A stretch of 64,000 bases of DNA from Arion vulgaris (Eukaryota > Mollusca > Gastropoda > Stylommatophora > Arionidae), in the NCBI GenBank assembly GCA_020796225.1, contig CM036764.1, positions 55,626,498 to 55,690,497 of the forward strand. The letters are read 5' to 3'. Both the position numbers and the translations under genes were made by a program. A model generated the notes under the pieces. That model worked only from the letters and a program-made list of their open reading frames with translations. It did not search any database and was not told the origin of the DNA. Numbering within the stretch: position 1 is the first letter of the stretch; the number at the start of each line of letters is the position of its first letter. This document shows positions 32,554-44,040 of the stretch, piece after piece.

Positions 32554-32639
32554 TTGAGATAACCAATCGTCTGAACTGTTTACTTTCTTTACTCTAATCC
32601 TGTTTTGCCTGACAGCGTCAGGATAAGAAGAGATTTCTA
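31881..32639. other. Mixed segment with small repeats
   Basis: Contains a 54-bp tandem duplication (31968-32075; CAAAGTCAAACTATATTCAG), (CA)n at 32157-32205 and (GT)n at 32520-32552. No gene. Confidence 0.55.
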
Positions 32640-33240
32640 GAAATAGTTCTTGTGTACGCTTCATAAATAGTGTCTTTCGTCGCCTCTGTTATCTCTTAGG
32701 TCCACCTTTCACGTGGTCGGCCTTTTGCTTTGTATCCATTGTATCGGAACAACATTTTTCTTTGATGTGCACTGTCTTTTAGTAACCTTCTTATTTGGCC
32801 GCACCATTTAATTTGTTGTTTCTTGATGAAGTTCAGTGTTGATGGCGTACCCACTTTTTCCCTGATGTCTTTATTTCTCAACCAGTCTCTTCTTGATGAA
32901 GTTCAGTACTGATGGCGTACCCACTTTTCCCCTGATGTCTTTATTTCTCAACCGGTCTCTTCTTGATGAAGTTCAGTACTGATGGCGTACCCACTTTTTC
33001 CCTGATGTCTTTATTTCTCAACCGGTCTCTTCTTGATGAAGTTCAGTGTTGATGGCGTACCCACTTTTTCCCTGATGTCTTTATTTCTCAACCAGTCTCT
33101 ACTTGTTATCTCATCACCATTTTCTTTTCCAAACCCCACGATGGGTTTCTATCTTGTTCTTATCCACAAGTCTGTGTTTGCAGCTCTGTAATACCCTCTC
33201 AGTCTGAGAATCTGCCGAAGACATCAGCTGACAAAGTTCT
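32640..33240 (-). pseudogene. LINE C-terminal remnant with 70-bp expansion
   Basis: The minus frame 32881-32696 reads DIREKVGTPSTLNFIKKQQI, then KWCGQIRRLLKDSA and NGYKAKGRPRERWT. This is the IKWxGHxxRL...GYKAxGRPRxRW motif of RTE-like LINE tails. The VGTPSTLNFIKK-coding part is repeated four times (70-bp period, 32819-33100). Related copies are at 45930-46080 (plus) and 47170-47640 (minus). Confidence 0.75.
32819..33100 (-). repeat. 70-bp array inside LINE coding sequence, 4 copies
   Basis: The unit starts TCTTGATGAAGTTCAGT at 32821, 32891, 32961 and 33031. Confidence 0.92.
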
Positions 33241-33311
33241 GAATTGTATCTATAGGTAACTTGGTGACTCGCCACGTTTACGAGCCATACAGCAGCACAG
33301 ATTTCACATTT
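33241..33311 (-). pseudogene. LINE RT fragment bordering an array
   Basis: TAACTTGGTGACTCGCCACG, GAGCCATACAGCAGCACAG and TTCACATTTGAGCTGAATAT are the inverse of the VLLYGSETW-coding block of 16498-16738. Its last bases (GAGCTGAATAT) form the first unit of the following 17-bp array. Confidence 0.8.
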
Positions 33312-34711
33312 GAGCTGAATATACTACTGAGCTGAATATACTACTGAGCTGAATATACTACTGAGCTGAATATACTACTGAGCTGAATATGCTACTGAAC
33401 TGAATATACTGCTGAGCTTAATATGCTACTGAACTGAATATACTGCTGAGCTAAATATACTGCTGAGCTTAATATGCTACTGAACTGAATATACTGCTGA
33501 GCTGAATATACTACTGAGCTGAATATACTACTGAGCTGAATATACTACTGAGCTTAATATACTACTGAGCTGAATATACTACTGAGCTGAGTATACTACT
33601 GAGCTTAATATACTACTGAGCTGAATATACTACTGAGCTGAATATACTACTGAGCTTAATATACTACTGAGCTTAATATACTACTGAACTGAATATACTA
33701 CTGAGCTTAATATGCTACTGAACTGAATATACTGCTGAGCTGAATATACTACTGAGCTGAATATACTACTGAGCTGAATATACTACTGAACTGAATATAC
33801 CACTGAGCTTAATATACTACTGAGCTGAATATACTACTGAACTGAATATACTACTGAGCTTAATATGCTACTGAACTGAATATACTGCTGAGCTGAATAT
33901 ACTACTGAACTGAATATACTGCTGAGCTGAATATACTACTGAGCTAAATATGCTACTGAGCTGAATATACTATTGAGCTAAATATACTGCTGAGCTGAAT
34001 ATACTACTGAGCTGAATATGCTACTGAACTGAATATACTGCTGAGCTTAATATGCTACTGAACTGAATATACTGCTGAGCTGAATATACTACTGAGCTGA
34101 ATATACTACTGAGCTGAATATACTACTGAGCTTAATATACTACTGAGCTGAATATACTACTGAGCTGAGTATGCTACTGAGCTTAATATACTACTGAGCT
34201 GAATATACTACTGAGCTGAATATACTACTGAGCTTAATATACTACTGAGCTTAATATACTACTGAACTGAATATACTACTGAGCTTAATATGCTACTGAA
34301 CTGAATATACTGCTGAGCTGAATATACTACTGAGCTGAATATACTACTGAGCTGAATATACTACTGAACTGAATATACCACTGAGCTGAATATACTACTG
34401 AGCTGAATATACTACTGAACTGAATATACTACTGAGCTTAATATGCTACTGAACTGAATATACTGCTGAGCTGAATATACTACTGAACTGAATATACTGC
34501 TGAGCTGAATATGCTACTGAGCTAAATATGCTACTGAGCTGAATATACTATTGAGCTAAATATACTGCTGAGCTGAATATACTACTGAGCTTAATATGCT
34601 ACTGAACTGAATATACTGCTGAGCTTAATATGCTACTGAACTGAATATACTGCTGAGCTGAATATACTACTGAGCTGAATATACTACTGAGCTGAATATA
34701 CTACTGAGCTT
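33312..34711. repeat. 17-bp array, about 82 copies, 578-bp higher-order repeat
   Basis: The unit is GAGCTGAATATACTACT with GAAC, GCTT, GCTA and TGCT variants. Rare markers recur 578 bp apart (34 units): GAGTAT(A/G)CTACT at 33591 and 34169, and the unique ACCACTGAG at 33799 and 34377. A block of 34 units has therefore been duplicated. Confidence 0.95.
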
Positions 34712-34721
34712 ACTGCTTCTT

Positions 34722-34978
34722 CTTCTTCGTACGCTCCATATCGACCACCTGTTAAAACACTCTTTGTAATTTGTATGTGATCCGAGCATTAGAGCGATTG
34801 TACGTTGTGCCAGTTATGAACCTACCAGTAGACCAGCACATCCGACTTCTGCAATGCTTTTTATTTACTAGGGTAGCTTCTCTAGGCCCCTAACTCAGTC
34901 GCCTTTTACGACATGCCTTTTAGGTCACAGTGGTACTATTCTTTGCTTCCCTTGTGTCCCCAGCACGACACGGGTGCA
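34722..34978 (+). mobile_element. Family A tail repeat
   Basis: CTTCTTCTTCGTACGCTCCA, ACCACCTGTTAAAACACTC, TTGTGCCAGTTATGAACC, TTTATTTACTAGGGTAGCTT, CGACATGCCTTTTAGGTCAC, ending CGACACGGG. Confidence 0.85.
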
Positions 34979-35005
34979 AATCTTGTGTATAATGAATATT
35001 AAAAA

Positions 35006-35834
35006 GAGAATTTCTAAATACTGAATATTGTGAGCAAACTGAAGTAATTTCTAAATACTGAATATTGTGAGCAAACTGAAGTAATTTCTAAATACTGAAT
35101 GTTGTGAGCAAACTGAAGTAATTTCTAAATACTGAATGTTGTGAGTAAACTGAAGTAATTTCTAAATACTGAATATTGTGAGCAAACTGAAGTAATTTCT
35201 AAATACTGAATGTTGTGAGCAAACTGAAGTAATTTCTAAATACTGAATGTTGTGAGTAAACTGAAGTAATTTCTAAATACTGAATGTTGTGAGTAAACTG
35301 AAGTAATTTCTAAATACTGAATATTGTGAGTAAACTGAAGTAATTTCTAAATACTGAATGTTGTGAGTAAACTGAAGTAATTTCTAAATACTGAATATTG
35401 TGAGTAAACTGAAGTAATTTCTAAATACTGAATGTTGTGAGTAAACTGAAGTAATTTCTAAATACTGAATGTTGTGAGTAAACTGAAGTAATTTCTAAAT
35501 ACTGAATGTTGTGAGTAAACTGAAGTAATTTCTAAATACTGAATGTTATGAGTAAACTGAAGTAATTTCTAAATACTGAATATTGTGAGTAAACTGAAGT
35601 AATTTCTAAATACTGAATGTTGTGAGTAAACTGAAGTAATTTCTAAATACTGAATGTTGTGAGTAAACTGAAGTAATTTCTAAATACTGAATGTTGTGAG
35701 TAAACTGAAGTAATTTCTAAATACTGAATGTTGTGAGTAAACTGAAGTAATTTCTAAATACTGAATATTGTGAGTAAACTGAAGTAAACTGAAGTAAACT
35801 GAAGTAAACTGAAGTAAACTGAAGTAAACTGAAG
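35006..35834. repeat. 37-bp array, about 21 copies, ending in a 10-bp array
   Basis: The unit is GAAGTAATTTCTAAATACTG then AATGTTGTGAGTAAACT. At 35774-35834 the unit collapses to GAAGTAAACT, repeated about six times. Confidence 0.95.
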
Positions 35835-36183
35835 ACTATGAATCTACTTCTTCTTCATCTGTTCGCCCGATATGAATTTAGGCGTAGTAATGGCGAATTG
35901 TATGGAGATTCTGAATGAATTTTTGTGAAGGGTTGCTTTACTTTTATGAGTAACCTCCCCCACCCCCATCCCCTCCTTGAAATGTTATCGTGTTTTTTAT
36001 TATCAACTTTTATGTTTCTATCTTCGATGCCTATCGCTCTCTCTCTCTCTCTCTTTCTCACGCACTCTCTCTCATGCCTTTTTGAACCGATTAGGTATAG
36101 GCACACAACCAACTCATGTCAAATCTTTATATCTCTAGCTATCTCCTGCAGTTCCCTCCAGCTCTTCTTTATATTGTTCATCT

Positions 36184-36392
36184 GCCCGTCTGCCCAGCGT
36201 GTTCGTAGCGCGTTGGACTACGGGTGACTATCACTCTGTGTGTGCGGGTTCAATTCCGCGGGATGGCAGAAAAAGCCACAGATTCCCAGATTTACGGTGT
36301 TCGTGGCACCGAACCGAAGGGTTACGATGTCCATGGCACCGAGCCGAAGAGCTGAAAAGCTCAAGTGCTTCTGGATCGGAAAAAAACAAAAA
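36184..36392 (+). mobile_element. tRNA-derived SINE-2 with 14-bp TSD
   Basis: Starts GCCCGTCTGCCCAGCGTGTT. A box TAGCGCGTTGG (36206-36216), B box GGTTCAATTCC (36247-36257), two GTTCGTGGCACCGA/GTCCATGGCACCGA repeats, and an A-rich tail AAAAAAACAAAAA. Flanked by TATATTGTTCATCT at 36170-36183 and 36393-36406. The homologous site in family E copy 1 (about 10566) has no insertion. Frames of 61-114 aa over this SINE are not genes. Confidence 0.92.
36206..36257 (+). promoter_or_regulatory. Internal Pol III promoter of SINE-2
   Basis: A box TAGCGCGTTGG and B box GGTTCAATTCC, tRNA-like spacing. Confidence 0.7.
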
Positions 36393-36714
36393 TATATTGT
36401 TCATCTCTGTCTCCAAATCTCGTCTATGTATTTCTAGACCTTCCTATCTTCCGCTGTCTCTGTGTGATCCAGGAAATGGTTCTTCTTATTATACCCTTCT
36501 TATTATTTTTCTCAAATGTGTCCCATCCTCTTGGTTTACTTGAATCTGTTTTGTTCTCTCCATAAGTTAATCATTTGTAACACTATCATACCATAGCAGT
36601 CAATCTATTCTTTGCAGACACCAGTTGATGAATTTGTTTTAGTTGTTCTCCATGTTTCTGACCCAGATCTGCTTTAACATTAGAGTTAAATATCCTAATA
36701 TTGGTACTAGATTT

Positions 36715-37760
36715 CATACATAGATTTCTACTAGATTTCTACTAGATTTCATATGATTCCATACATAGATTTCATACATAGATTTCTACATAGATTTCCT
36801 ACTAGATTTCTACATAGATTACCTACTAGATTTCATACTAGATTTCATACATAGATTTCCTACTAGATTTCCTACATAGATTTCCTACTAGATTTCCTAC
36901 ATAGATTTCATACTAGATTTCATACATAGATTTCCTACTAGATTTCATACATAGATTTCCTACTAGATTTCCTACTAGATTTCCTACTAGATTTCCTACA
37001 TAGATTTCATACTAGATTTCATACATAGATTTCCTACTAGATTTCCTACTAGATTTCATACTAGATTTCATACTAGATTCCATACATAGATTCCTACTAG
37101 ATTTCATACATAGATTTCTACTATGATTTCATACATAGATTTCCTACTAGATTTCCTACTAGATTTCATACATAGATTTCCTACATAGATTTCATACATA
37201 GATTTCCTACATAGATTTCTACTAGATTTCATACATAGATTTTCTACTAGATTTCCTACATATATTTCATACATAGATTTCCTACTAGATTTCCTACTAG
37301 ATTTCATACATAGATTTCCTACATAGATTTTCTACTAGATTTCCTACTAGATTTCCTACTAGATTTCATACTAGATTTCCTACATAGATTTCTACTAGAT
37401 ATCATACATAGATTTCTTTTCTAGATTTCCTACATAGATTTCTCATAGATTTCCTACATAGATTTCATACATAGATTTCATACATAGATTTCATACATAG
37501 ATTTCCTACTAGATTTCCTACATAGATTTCATACATAGATTTCATACATAGATTTCATACATAGATTTTGACATAGATTTCATACATAGATTTCATACAT
37601 AGATTTCATACATAGATTTCATACATAGATTTCCGACATAGATTTCATACATAGATTTCATACATAGATTTCATACTAGATTTCATACTAGATTTCATAC
37701 ATAGATTTCCTATTAGATTTCATACATAGATTTCCTATTAGATTTCATACATAGATTTCC
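36715..37760. repeat. Mixed 12/14-bp array
   Basis: Interleaved CATACATAGATTTC, CTACATAGATTTC and CTACTAGATTTC units, about 80 in total. Two unit types alternate irregularly. Confidence 0.93.
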
Positions 37761-37831
37761 TAGTGTGTTGAAAGCTACATTTGCTACCTGTATTTGCTAT
37801 ATCTTCTTCTCTACCTTCGTCCTCGTGAGGC

Positions 37832-38817
37832 ATAGATACACAACCAAGTCCATCCAAGCCCGCCTAGCCAAGATAATATTAGATACACAACCAAGTCCAT
37901 CCAAGCCCGCCTAGCCAAGACAATATTAGATACACAACCAAGTCCATCCAAGCCCGCCTAGTCAAGACAATATTAGATACACAACCAAGTCCATCCAAGC
38001 CCGCCTAGTCAAGACAATATTAGATACACAACCAAGTCCATCCAAGCCCGCCTAGCCAAGACAATATTAGATACACAACCAAGTCCATCCAAGCCCGCCT
38101 AGCAAGACAATATTAGATACACAACCAAGTCCATCCAAGCCCGCCTAGCCAAGACAATATTAGATACACAACCAAGTCCATCCAAGCCCGCCTAGTCAAG
38201 ACAATATTAGATACACAACCAAGTCCATCCAAGCCCGCCTAGCCAAGACAATATTAGATACACAACCAAGTCCATCCAAGCCCGCCTAGCCAAGACAATA
38301 TTAGATACACAACCAAGTCCATCCAAGCCCGCCTAGCCAAGACAATATTAGATACACAACCAAGTCCATCCAAGCCCGCCTAGTCAAGACAATATTAGAT
38401 ACACAACCAAGTCCATCCAAGCCCGCCTAGTCAAGACAATATTAGATACACAACCAAGTCCATCCAAGCCCGCCTAGCCAAGACAATATTAGATACACAA
38501 CCAAGTACATCCAAGCCCGCCTAGTCAAGACAATATTAGATACACAACCAAGTCCATCCAAGCCCGCCTAGCCAAGACAATATTAGATACACAACCAAGT
38601 CCATCCAAGCCCGCCTAGCCAAGACAATATTAGATACACAACCAAGTCCATCCAAGCCCGCCTAGCCAAGACAATATTAGATACACAACCAAGTCCATCC
38701 AAGCCCGCCTAGCCAAGACAATATTAGATACACAACCAAGTCCATCCAAGCCCGCCTAGCCAAGACAATATTAGATACACAACCAAGTCCATCCAAGCCC
38801 GCCTAGCCAAGACAATA
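37832..38817. repeat. 47-bp minisatellite, 21 copies
   Basis: The unit is TAGATACACAACCAAGTCCA, TCCAAGCCCGCCTAGCCAAG, ACAATAT, with a C/T variant in TAGCCAAG/TAGTCAAG. GC-richer than most arrays here. Confidence 0.96.
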
Positions 38818-39234
38818 TTTTCCAGATCTTTCCACTCTCATCCCATTTTCTTGCATTTCGTCTCCAACTTCCGTCTCCATGTGTTCCTGTGTCTTCCACT
38901 GCCTCTGTTGCCCTGGGGGTTCCATCGGAGAGCCTGTGTCGTGACGATGTTAGGGGTTCGACCATCGTGTGGACATTCCAGGACCAATCAGGAAGATCTT
39001 CTGGGGTTGAAAGAAGGTGTGTCGGCAGACCGATTTCCTTTCGAATTTCATCGGGTCACTTCATGAGTCCGTCCTTGTGGAGTCTTTCTTCTTACTCGGG
39101 TGTCGAGCTGTGAATTTTCTTGGTTGTAGTTTCTGTAGCTATCTAGTGGTTTTTTACGAGGAGGGTAGCGACCTCAGCCTTCGAAGTCGCCTCTTACGAC
39201 ATGCGGGACAGGTAACAGTGTCTCTATTGTTTAC
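38818..39234. other. Unassigned segment, possible retroelement remnant
   Basis: A minus frame (38965-38771) gives SDGTPRATEAVEDTGTHGD-like low-information peptide that ends in the 47-bp array. At 39175-39232 a stray family B/C tail motif is present (CTCTTACGACATGCGGGACA, GGTAACAGTGTCTCTATT). Confidence 0.45.
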
Positions 39235-39716
39235 ACTGAAAAGGCAGCCGTCTGCCTCAGATTACCAGCCACACCATACAGTTTGTCTTGGACGCTGGTG
39301 TAAGTGGGCCACCTCTTTCTTCTCACGTCTGCATACTAGTGGCAGTTCTGTAGGATATAATTCTTATGATTTCAGCTTCCCCGTTTATGCCAACCTCTTT
39401 CTGCAGTAAGTTTTGGCCACCCTCATGGTAGGTCTGACATTCTTACTGCATGGCTACATCTCCGAGGCAGATTGGCGACCGTAGAATCTGTTATCCCATT
39501 CCTCGAATTGTGAGGGTACGATGCACCATGTTATGCGCCTTATGGCCTGGTGCATCCGTTTTCTTCAAGCATTTGTTTCGGGTTAGCATTCCCTAGCAGA
39601 CACATGCATCCGATTTCAGCCAGACCTCCTTAGTCGTCTCTTACGACATGCGTGGCAGGTAACAGTGGTTCTATTCTTTACACCCCAAATTTGGGCCCCG
39701 GTAACCACGCGGGCGA
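39235..39716 (+). repeat. Dispersed repeat family C, copy 2
   Basis: Same blocks as 1130-1657, better preserved: GGACGCTGGTGTAAGTGGGC, CATACTAGTGGCAGTTCTGT, GTAAGTTTTGGCCACCCTCA, CACCATGTTATGCGCC, CATCCGATTTCAGCCAGACC, CCAAATTTGGGCCCCGGTAA, ending CACGCGGGCG. Confidence 0.8.
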
Positions 39717-39840
39717 CCCTAGTAAATAAAACGCGTCTCAGAAATCGGATGTGCTGGCCTACTTGTCGCTCTTAGACTCAGATCATATACAAATCACAAA
39801 GAGTGGTTTAACAAGTGGTCGATATGAAGAAGCGTTCGAA
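39717..39840 (-). mobile_element. Family A tail repeat, truncated
   Basis: CCCTAGTAAATAAAACGCGT, AATCGGATGTGCTGGCCTAC, CACAAAGAGTGGTTTAACAA, GTGGTCGATATGAAGAAGCG. It abuts family C head to tail and leads into an array made from its own end. Confidence 0.8.
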
Positions 39841-40232
39841 GTCGAAGAAGAAGATATGAAGCGTTCGAAGTCGAAGAAGAAGATATGAAGCGTTGGAAGT
39901 CGAAGAAGAAGATATGAAGCGTCTCAGAAAAGATTGGCTTCGCTCAGACTAGAAAGAAATAAAAGGTTGAACAAGGGTGATATGAAGCGTTCGAAGTCGA
40001 AGAAGAAGATATGAAGCGTTCGAAGTCGAAGAAGATATGAAGCGTTGGAAGTCGAAGAAGAAGATATGAAGCGTTCGAAGTCGAAGAAGATATGAAGCGT
40101 TGGAAGTCGAAGAAGAAGATATGAAGCGTTGGAAGTCGAAGAAGAAGATATGAAGCGTTCGAAGTCGAAGAAGATATGAAGCGTTGGAAGTCGAAGAAGA
40201 AGATATGAAGCGTTCGAAGTCGAAGAAGAAGA
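39841..40232. repeat. 29/26-bp array from the family A end
   Basis: The unit is GATATGAAGCGTTCGAAGTC then GAAGAAGAA, or GAAGAA in the short form. It corresponds to the GATATGGAGCGTACGAAGAA end of family A repeats. Confidence 0.92.
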
Positions 40233-40311
40233 AGTTTTCTGAGATTTGTCTGTGTAAGAAAGGAATCAGAGCACACATTGTTAGTCACCAAAGCGCAATA
40301 ATGATAGTCAT

Positions 40312-40345
<34 letters not shown>
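40233..40345 (+). mobile_element. SINE-3, 5'-truncated, with tetranucleotide tail
   Basis: GAGATTTGTCTGTGTAAGAA, GAATCAGAGCACACATTGTT, then (ATCA)n at 40313-40345. Confidence 0.75.
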
Positions 40346-40346
<1 letters not shown>

Positions 40347-40599
40347 CGTGTATCTAGAACATTAGGTCCCTGGTAGATAATCAGATGTCCTGATTGGTGT
40401 CACAATCTCCAACCCCTTTCTCTGGCTGGCCTGATCGCTTGCGCTCCACCACATCGACACAGAGCTTACAACTTGGTTAACTAGACTGGCAGATGTTGAA
40501 TATTTGACCTGTAACAATAGGACCTGGTCGCAAAGTTCAAGGCTGTCAGTACTGAATGTTAGTCTATAAGAGACAGAGGGCACGCGCATACACAGTGAT

Positions 40600-40975
40600 T
40601 GACAGGACCATCATCATTGCACTTTGGGGAGTAACCATGCGCGCTCCGATCTCCTTCTTACACATTAAGATCTCGGCAGCAGTACACGAACTCCGTAGCA
40701 TCGGCGAGGATCCCGGATTAATTTAGAAGATGGTGACAATATTTTGTGGACATTTTATTTTTTAATCTTTCTAATAAATTTTGCACGGGCAGTGGCTTTT
40801 CAGCCTGCTCTTTTCAAGTGTTAACTGTCACGTGTTCTCATCTTTGTTTTATCTTGTTTGCGATAGGACTAGTAACTCAACCTCACATACATTGAGATCA
40901 GGAATCTATGGAAAATATCCCGTTGTCTCCACTAGGAATGAACTGAGTACATTTGGAATGAGGGGTCAGACCTTT
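40600..40975 (-). mobile_element. SINE-3, reverse orientation
   Basis: GGACCATCATCATTGCACTT, GTAACCATGCGCGCTCCGAT, GTACACGAACTCCGTAGCAT, GCACGGGCAGTGGCTTTTCA, GATAGGACTAGTAACTCAAC, GAGATCAGGAATCTATGGAA, then the head region TAGCTCTACACCACAGAGAT, where an array begins. Confidence 0.78.
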
Positions 40976-41115
40976 AGCTCTACACCACAGAGATCTATGT
41001 TGTTATTGTTTATCTTTACACCACAGAGATCTATGTTGTTATTGTTTACCTTTACACCACAGAGATCTATGTTGTTATTGTTTATCTTTACATCACAGAG
41101 ATATATGTTATTGTT
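40976..41115. repeat. 36-bp array at a SINE-3 head, 4 copies
   Basis: The unit is CTTTACACCACAGAGATCTA then TGTTGTTATTGTTTAT. The CCACAGAGATC part corresponds to the 5' tRNA-like start of SINE-3 (GCGTCACAGAGAC at 59930). Confidence 0.88.
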
Positions 41116-41133
41116 TTCGATGTCTCACTATCA

Positions 41134-41908
41134 CAGTCAGTAATATGGATATAGATTGTCTATTGGTTACACAGTCTAGTAATATGATATACGATTGTCT
41201 ATTGGTTACACAGTCTAGTAATATGATATACGATTGTCTATTGGTTACACAGTCTAGTAATATGATATACGATTGTCTATTGGTTACACAGCCTAGTAAT
41301 ATGATATACGATTGTCTATTGGTTACACAGTCTAGTAATATGATATACGATTGTCTATTGGTTACACAGTCTAGTAATATGATATACGATTGTCTATTGG
41401 TCACACAGTCTAGTAATATGATATACGATTGTCTATTGGTTACACAGCCTAGTAATATGATATACGATTGTCTATTGGTTACACAGTCTAGTAATATGAT
41501 ATACGATTGTCTATTGGTTACACAGTCTAGTAATATGATATACGATTGTCTATTGGTTACACAGTCTAGTAATATGATATACGATTGTCTATTGGTCACA
41601 CAGTCTAGTAATATGATATACGATTGTCTATTGGTTACACAGTCTAGTAATATGATATACGATTGTCTATTGGTTACACAGTCTAGTAATATGATATACG
41701 ATTGTCTATTGGTTACACAGTCTAGTAATATGATATACGATTGTCTATTGGTTACACAGTCTAGTAATATGATATACGATTGTCTATTGGTTACACAGTC
41801 TAGTAATATGATATACGATTGTCTATTGGTTACACAGTCTAGTAATATGATATACGATTGTCTATTGGTTACACAGTCTAGTAATATGATATACGATTGT
41901 CTATTGGT
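41134..41908. repeat. 39-bp minisatellite, about 20 copies
   Basis: The unit is TAGTAATATGATATACGATT then GTCTATTGGTTACACAGTC. Multiple of three, so 267-aa frames are open on both strands (NMIYDCLLVTQSS on plus). Each unit has an inverted CCAAT box. Confidence 0.96.
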
Positions 41909-42424
41909 CAAATGTGTCGGTCACTACTGGAACAAATGTGTGCTTTGATGTACCTTTTAGTTAGAACGATGAAACTGACCAGATTTCATGATAGAGAACA
42001 CAGGCAGCTTCTGGGACTGGACACGCTCTAACTTCTCAGGACTCAGGATGGGCAGTCCTCTTGTCGCAAACATTTGGACACTTGCCTGAAGCTAAATAAA
42101 CTCCGCTTGACAAGAAGTTGCTGGGGGAATCAGCACAGTGATCCCTACCTGTATGGACACTTGAAGAGTATAGACAACTCCCTTGACCTGCAATTGTTGT
42201 GTGGGAATCAGCACAGTGAACCCTACCCTGTCTACTGTATCATTGAGCAGCAGGACATGGGACGGCATCCCAATTTGATACCATGCTACAATATAGCTCC
42301 AGATGTGCTACTCGAGAAAGTTATTTTTATGCTTGTCAATTCTTATAGTTATATATCTATACAAATATGTGCCAGCTTGATTATATGCATACAATGTGGC
42401 TGAAATTATGGTATATCATTGTTA
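41909..42424. other. Unassigned segment with a 109-aa frame
   Basis: The frame 42074-42403 is open from ATG but resembles nothing I know. It includes a partial duplication (GAATCAGCACAGTGA.CCCTACC at 42130 and 42206). Probably not a gene. Confidence 0.35.
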
Positions 42425-42633
42425 CTTGTAGTGTAGTATTGTTACTTTCAATGTAGTGTTGTTACTTTCAATGTAGTATAGTTACTTTCAATGTAGTATT
42501 GTTACTTTCAATGTAGTATTGTTACTTTCAATGTAGTATTGTTACTTTTAATGTAGTATTGTTACTTGTAGTGTAGTATTGTTACTTTCAATGTAGTATT
42601 GTTACTTTCAATGTAGTATTGTTACTTTCAATG
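42425..42633. repeat. 20-bp array, about 10 copies
   Basis: The unit is TGTAGTATTGTTACTTTCAA. Confidence 0.94.
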
Positions 42634-43804
42634 TTACATTCTGACTAACAATAAATATGGAGGAACAAAGCGAGGGTTAAAGAAGAATGGACAGAAGCAT
42701 TTGTGAATGTTTATCCTAGGATTTAGCTACAATTTTCTGGGCGTCCTACTACCCTTACTTGTCCATTCATCCGTTCCACTCTGCTTGTCTATTGGCTGGT
42801 CAATGTTTCAGAATTTATCCCCCCTTTCAATGACCTCCCGTACACTCCAGAGAGTTTATTCCCTTCTCAATAAGTTTTGCCCCCTCCCTCCCATCCCCGA
42901 ACAACCTCCCAGATAGGTCCCTCTGGTTTTTGTTTACAAGTACAGGCAACAAAGTATAACACGATCCTCCCAATAACCCTCCCAAAAACCTAAACAAACT
43001 CCCCCCCCTTCATATTTAATCAGAGAGTAGTTCTGCCCTCACAGCGCCCCCTCATCCCGAGAGTAGTTCTGCCCTCACAGCGCTGTTTGGCGTATCACAC
43101 AATGCATTATTTCAGCGCGAGTCTGTCCTTGGTTTCACAATGAGAAAGACTAGTTTTAGCTGTCTCTTCAATCTCAGTCACTGTCTGTACTGTGGTACTC
43201 CCCACAAGTTGAACTTAGTATATGTTTCGTATGTTTGTCTACCGGCAGCCTAACAAGTTACTGACAGTATTTTGGACTTTACCACAAAACTTCTTGTTTC
43301 CTGCAGTTTTACATATCAAGATTGGATGTCTGCTGTTTCAATTCTCTACTTGATCAATTCATAAACCACCACCGTAAGTTGATTATGTTTTCATTACACA
43401 AGTGATTTGACGTCGGTGTCTATATTTATTGTTTGCTCTGCAATACGACTTTCCTTTATTTTGTTCCGAAATTTTGTATATACAAAAATGTACTACCATA
43501 TTTTTAATTTACTAACTAGCGTATGGTTATTAGAAAACAGATACCTAAAAATAAGTAAAAACACGAAAAATTTAGCAAAAGGTGCCATTTTAATTTGTAT
43601 ATCTTGAATGAATGAATGTATATATATATATTTGATTATTAAATATAACACGATCGGCCTATATAATTCAACATCATATTTTTCCATTTCTAGTTTGTCT
43701 TATTTTGTTAGTTTTTTAGTCTATTTTTATTTTATGACAGCTACTAAGTTAGGGATTTATCGTCTGACTGTATCTGGCATCTGATATAGGACCTGTCTTC
43801 GTTT
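42634..43804. other. Unassigned 1.2-kb segment
   Basis: The longest stretch without a clear array. It contains a local duplication GAGAGTAGTTCTGCCCTCAC at 43024 and 43058. Splice-like and frame signals are too weak for any gene call. Confidence 0.45.
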
Positions 43805-43925
43805 GTTTTGTATCCTTTACTTGATAAAGACCTTTTGGTCGAAACGTCGCTGTATCTTGTTTTTGTACTTTGTAAAATAATACTATTCGCAATTTTATTG
43901 TAACTTCGTTGTCAAATTGTCATTT
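43805..43925 (+). mobile_element. Penelope-like tail remnant (hammerhead-like)
   Basis: TCCTTTACTTGATAAAGACC, TTTTGGTCGAAACGTCGCTG, TATCTTGTTTTTGTACTTTG. The ACC/GGT stem followed by CGAAAC resembles stem II plus GAAA of a hammerhead, but the CUGAUGA core is altered to TTGATAA. Confidence 0.45.
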
Positions 43926-43974
43926 AGTTTAGAATTAGTAGTTACTTATTTTAATATGTATACTATAGTAATGT

Positions 43975-44040
43975 ATATATATATATATGTTAAATGTATA
44001 TGTTAAATGTATATATATATATATATGTTATGTATATGTT
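43975..44040. repeat. AT-rich (TATATGTTAAATG) array, left part
   Basis: TATATATATGTTAAATGTA units. They continue at 44470-44760 after a LINE remnant. Confidence 0.85.

Larger units (their letters stand above)
35990..36600 (+). repeat. Dispersed repeat family E, copy 2 (split by SINE-2)
   Basis: Same order of blocks as 10281-10790: (CT)n at 36035-36072, CTATCTCCTGCAG, TATATTGTTCATCTCTGTCT, CCAGGAAATGG, TTGTTCTCTCCATAAGTTAA. The SINE at 36184-36392 sits inside it. Confidence 0.7.

Noticed and set aside
41108..41948. Paired 267-aa frames
   Set aside because: A product of a 39-bp unit with no stop in one frame per strand.
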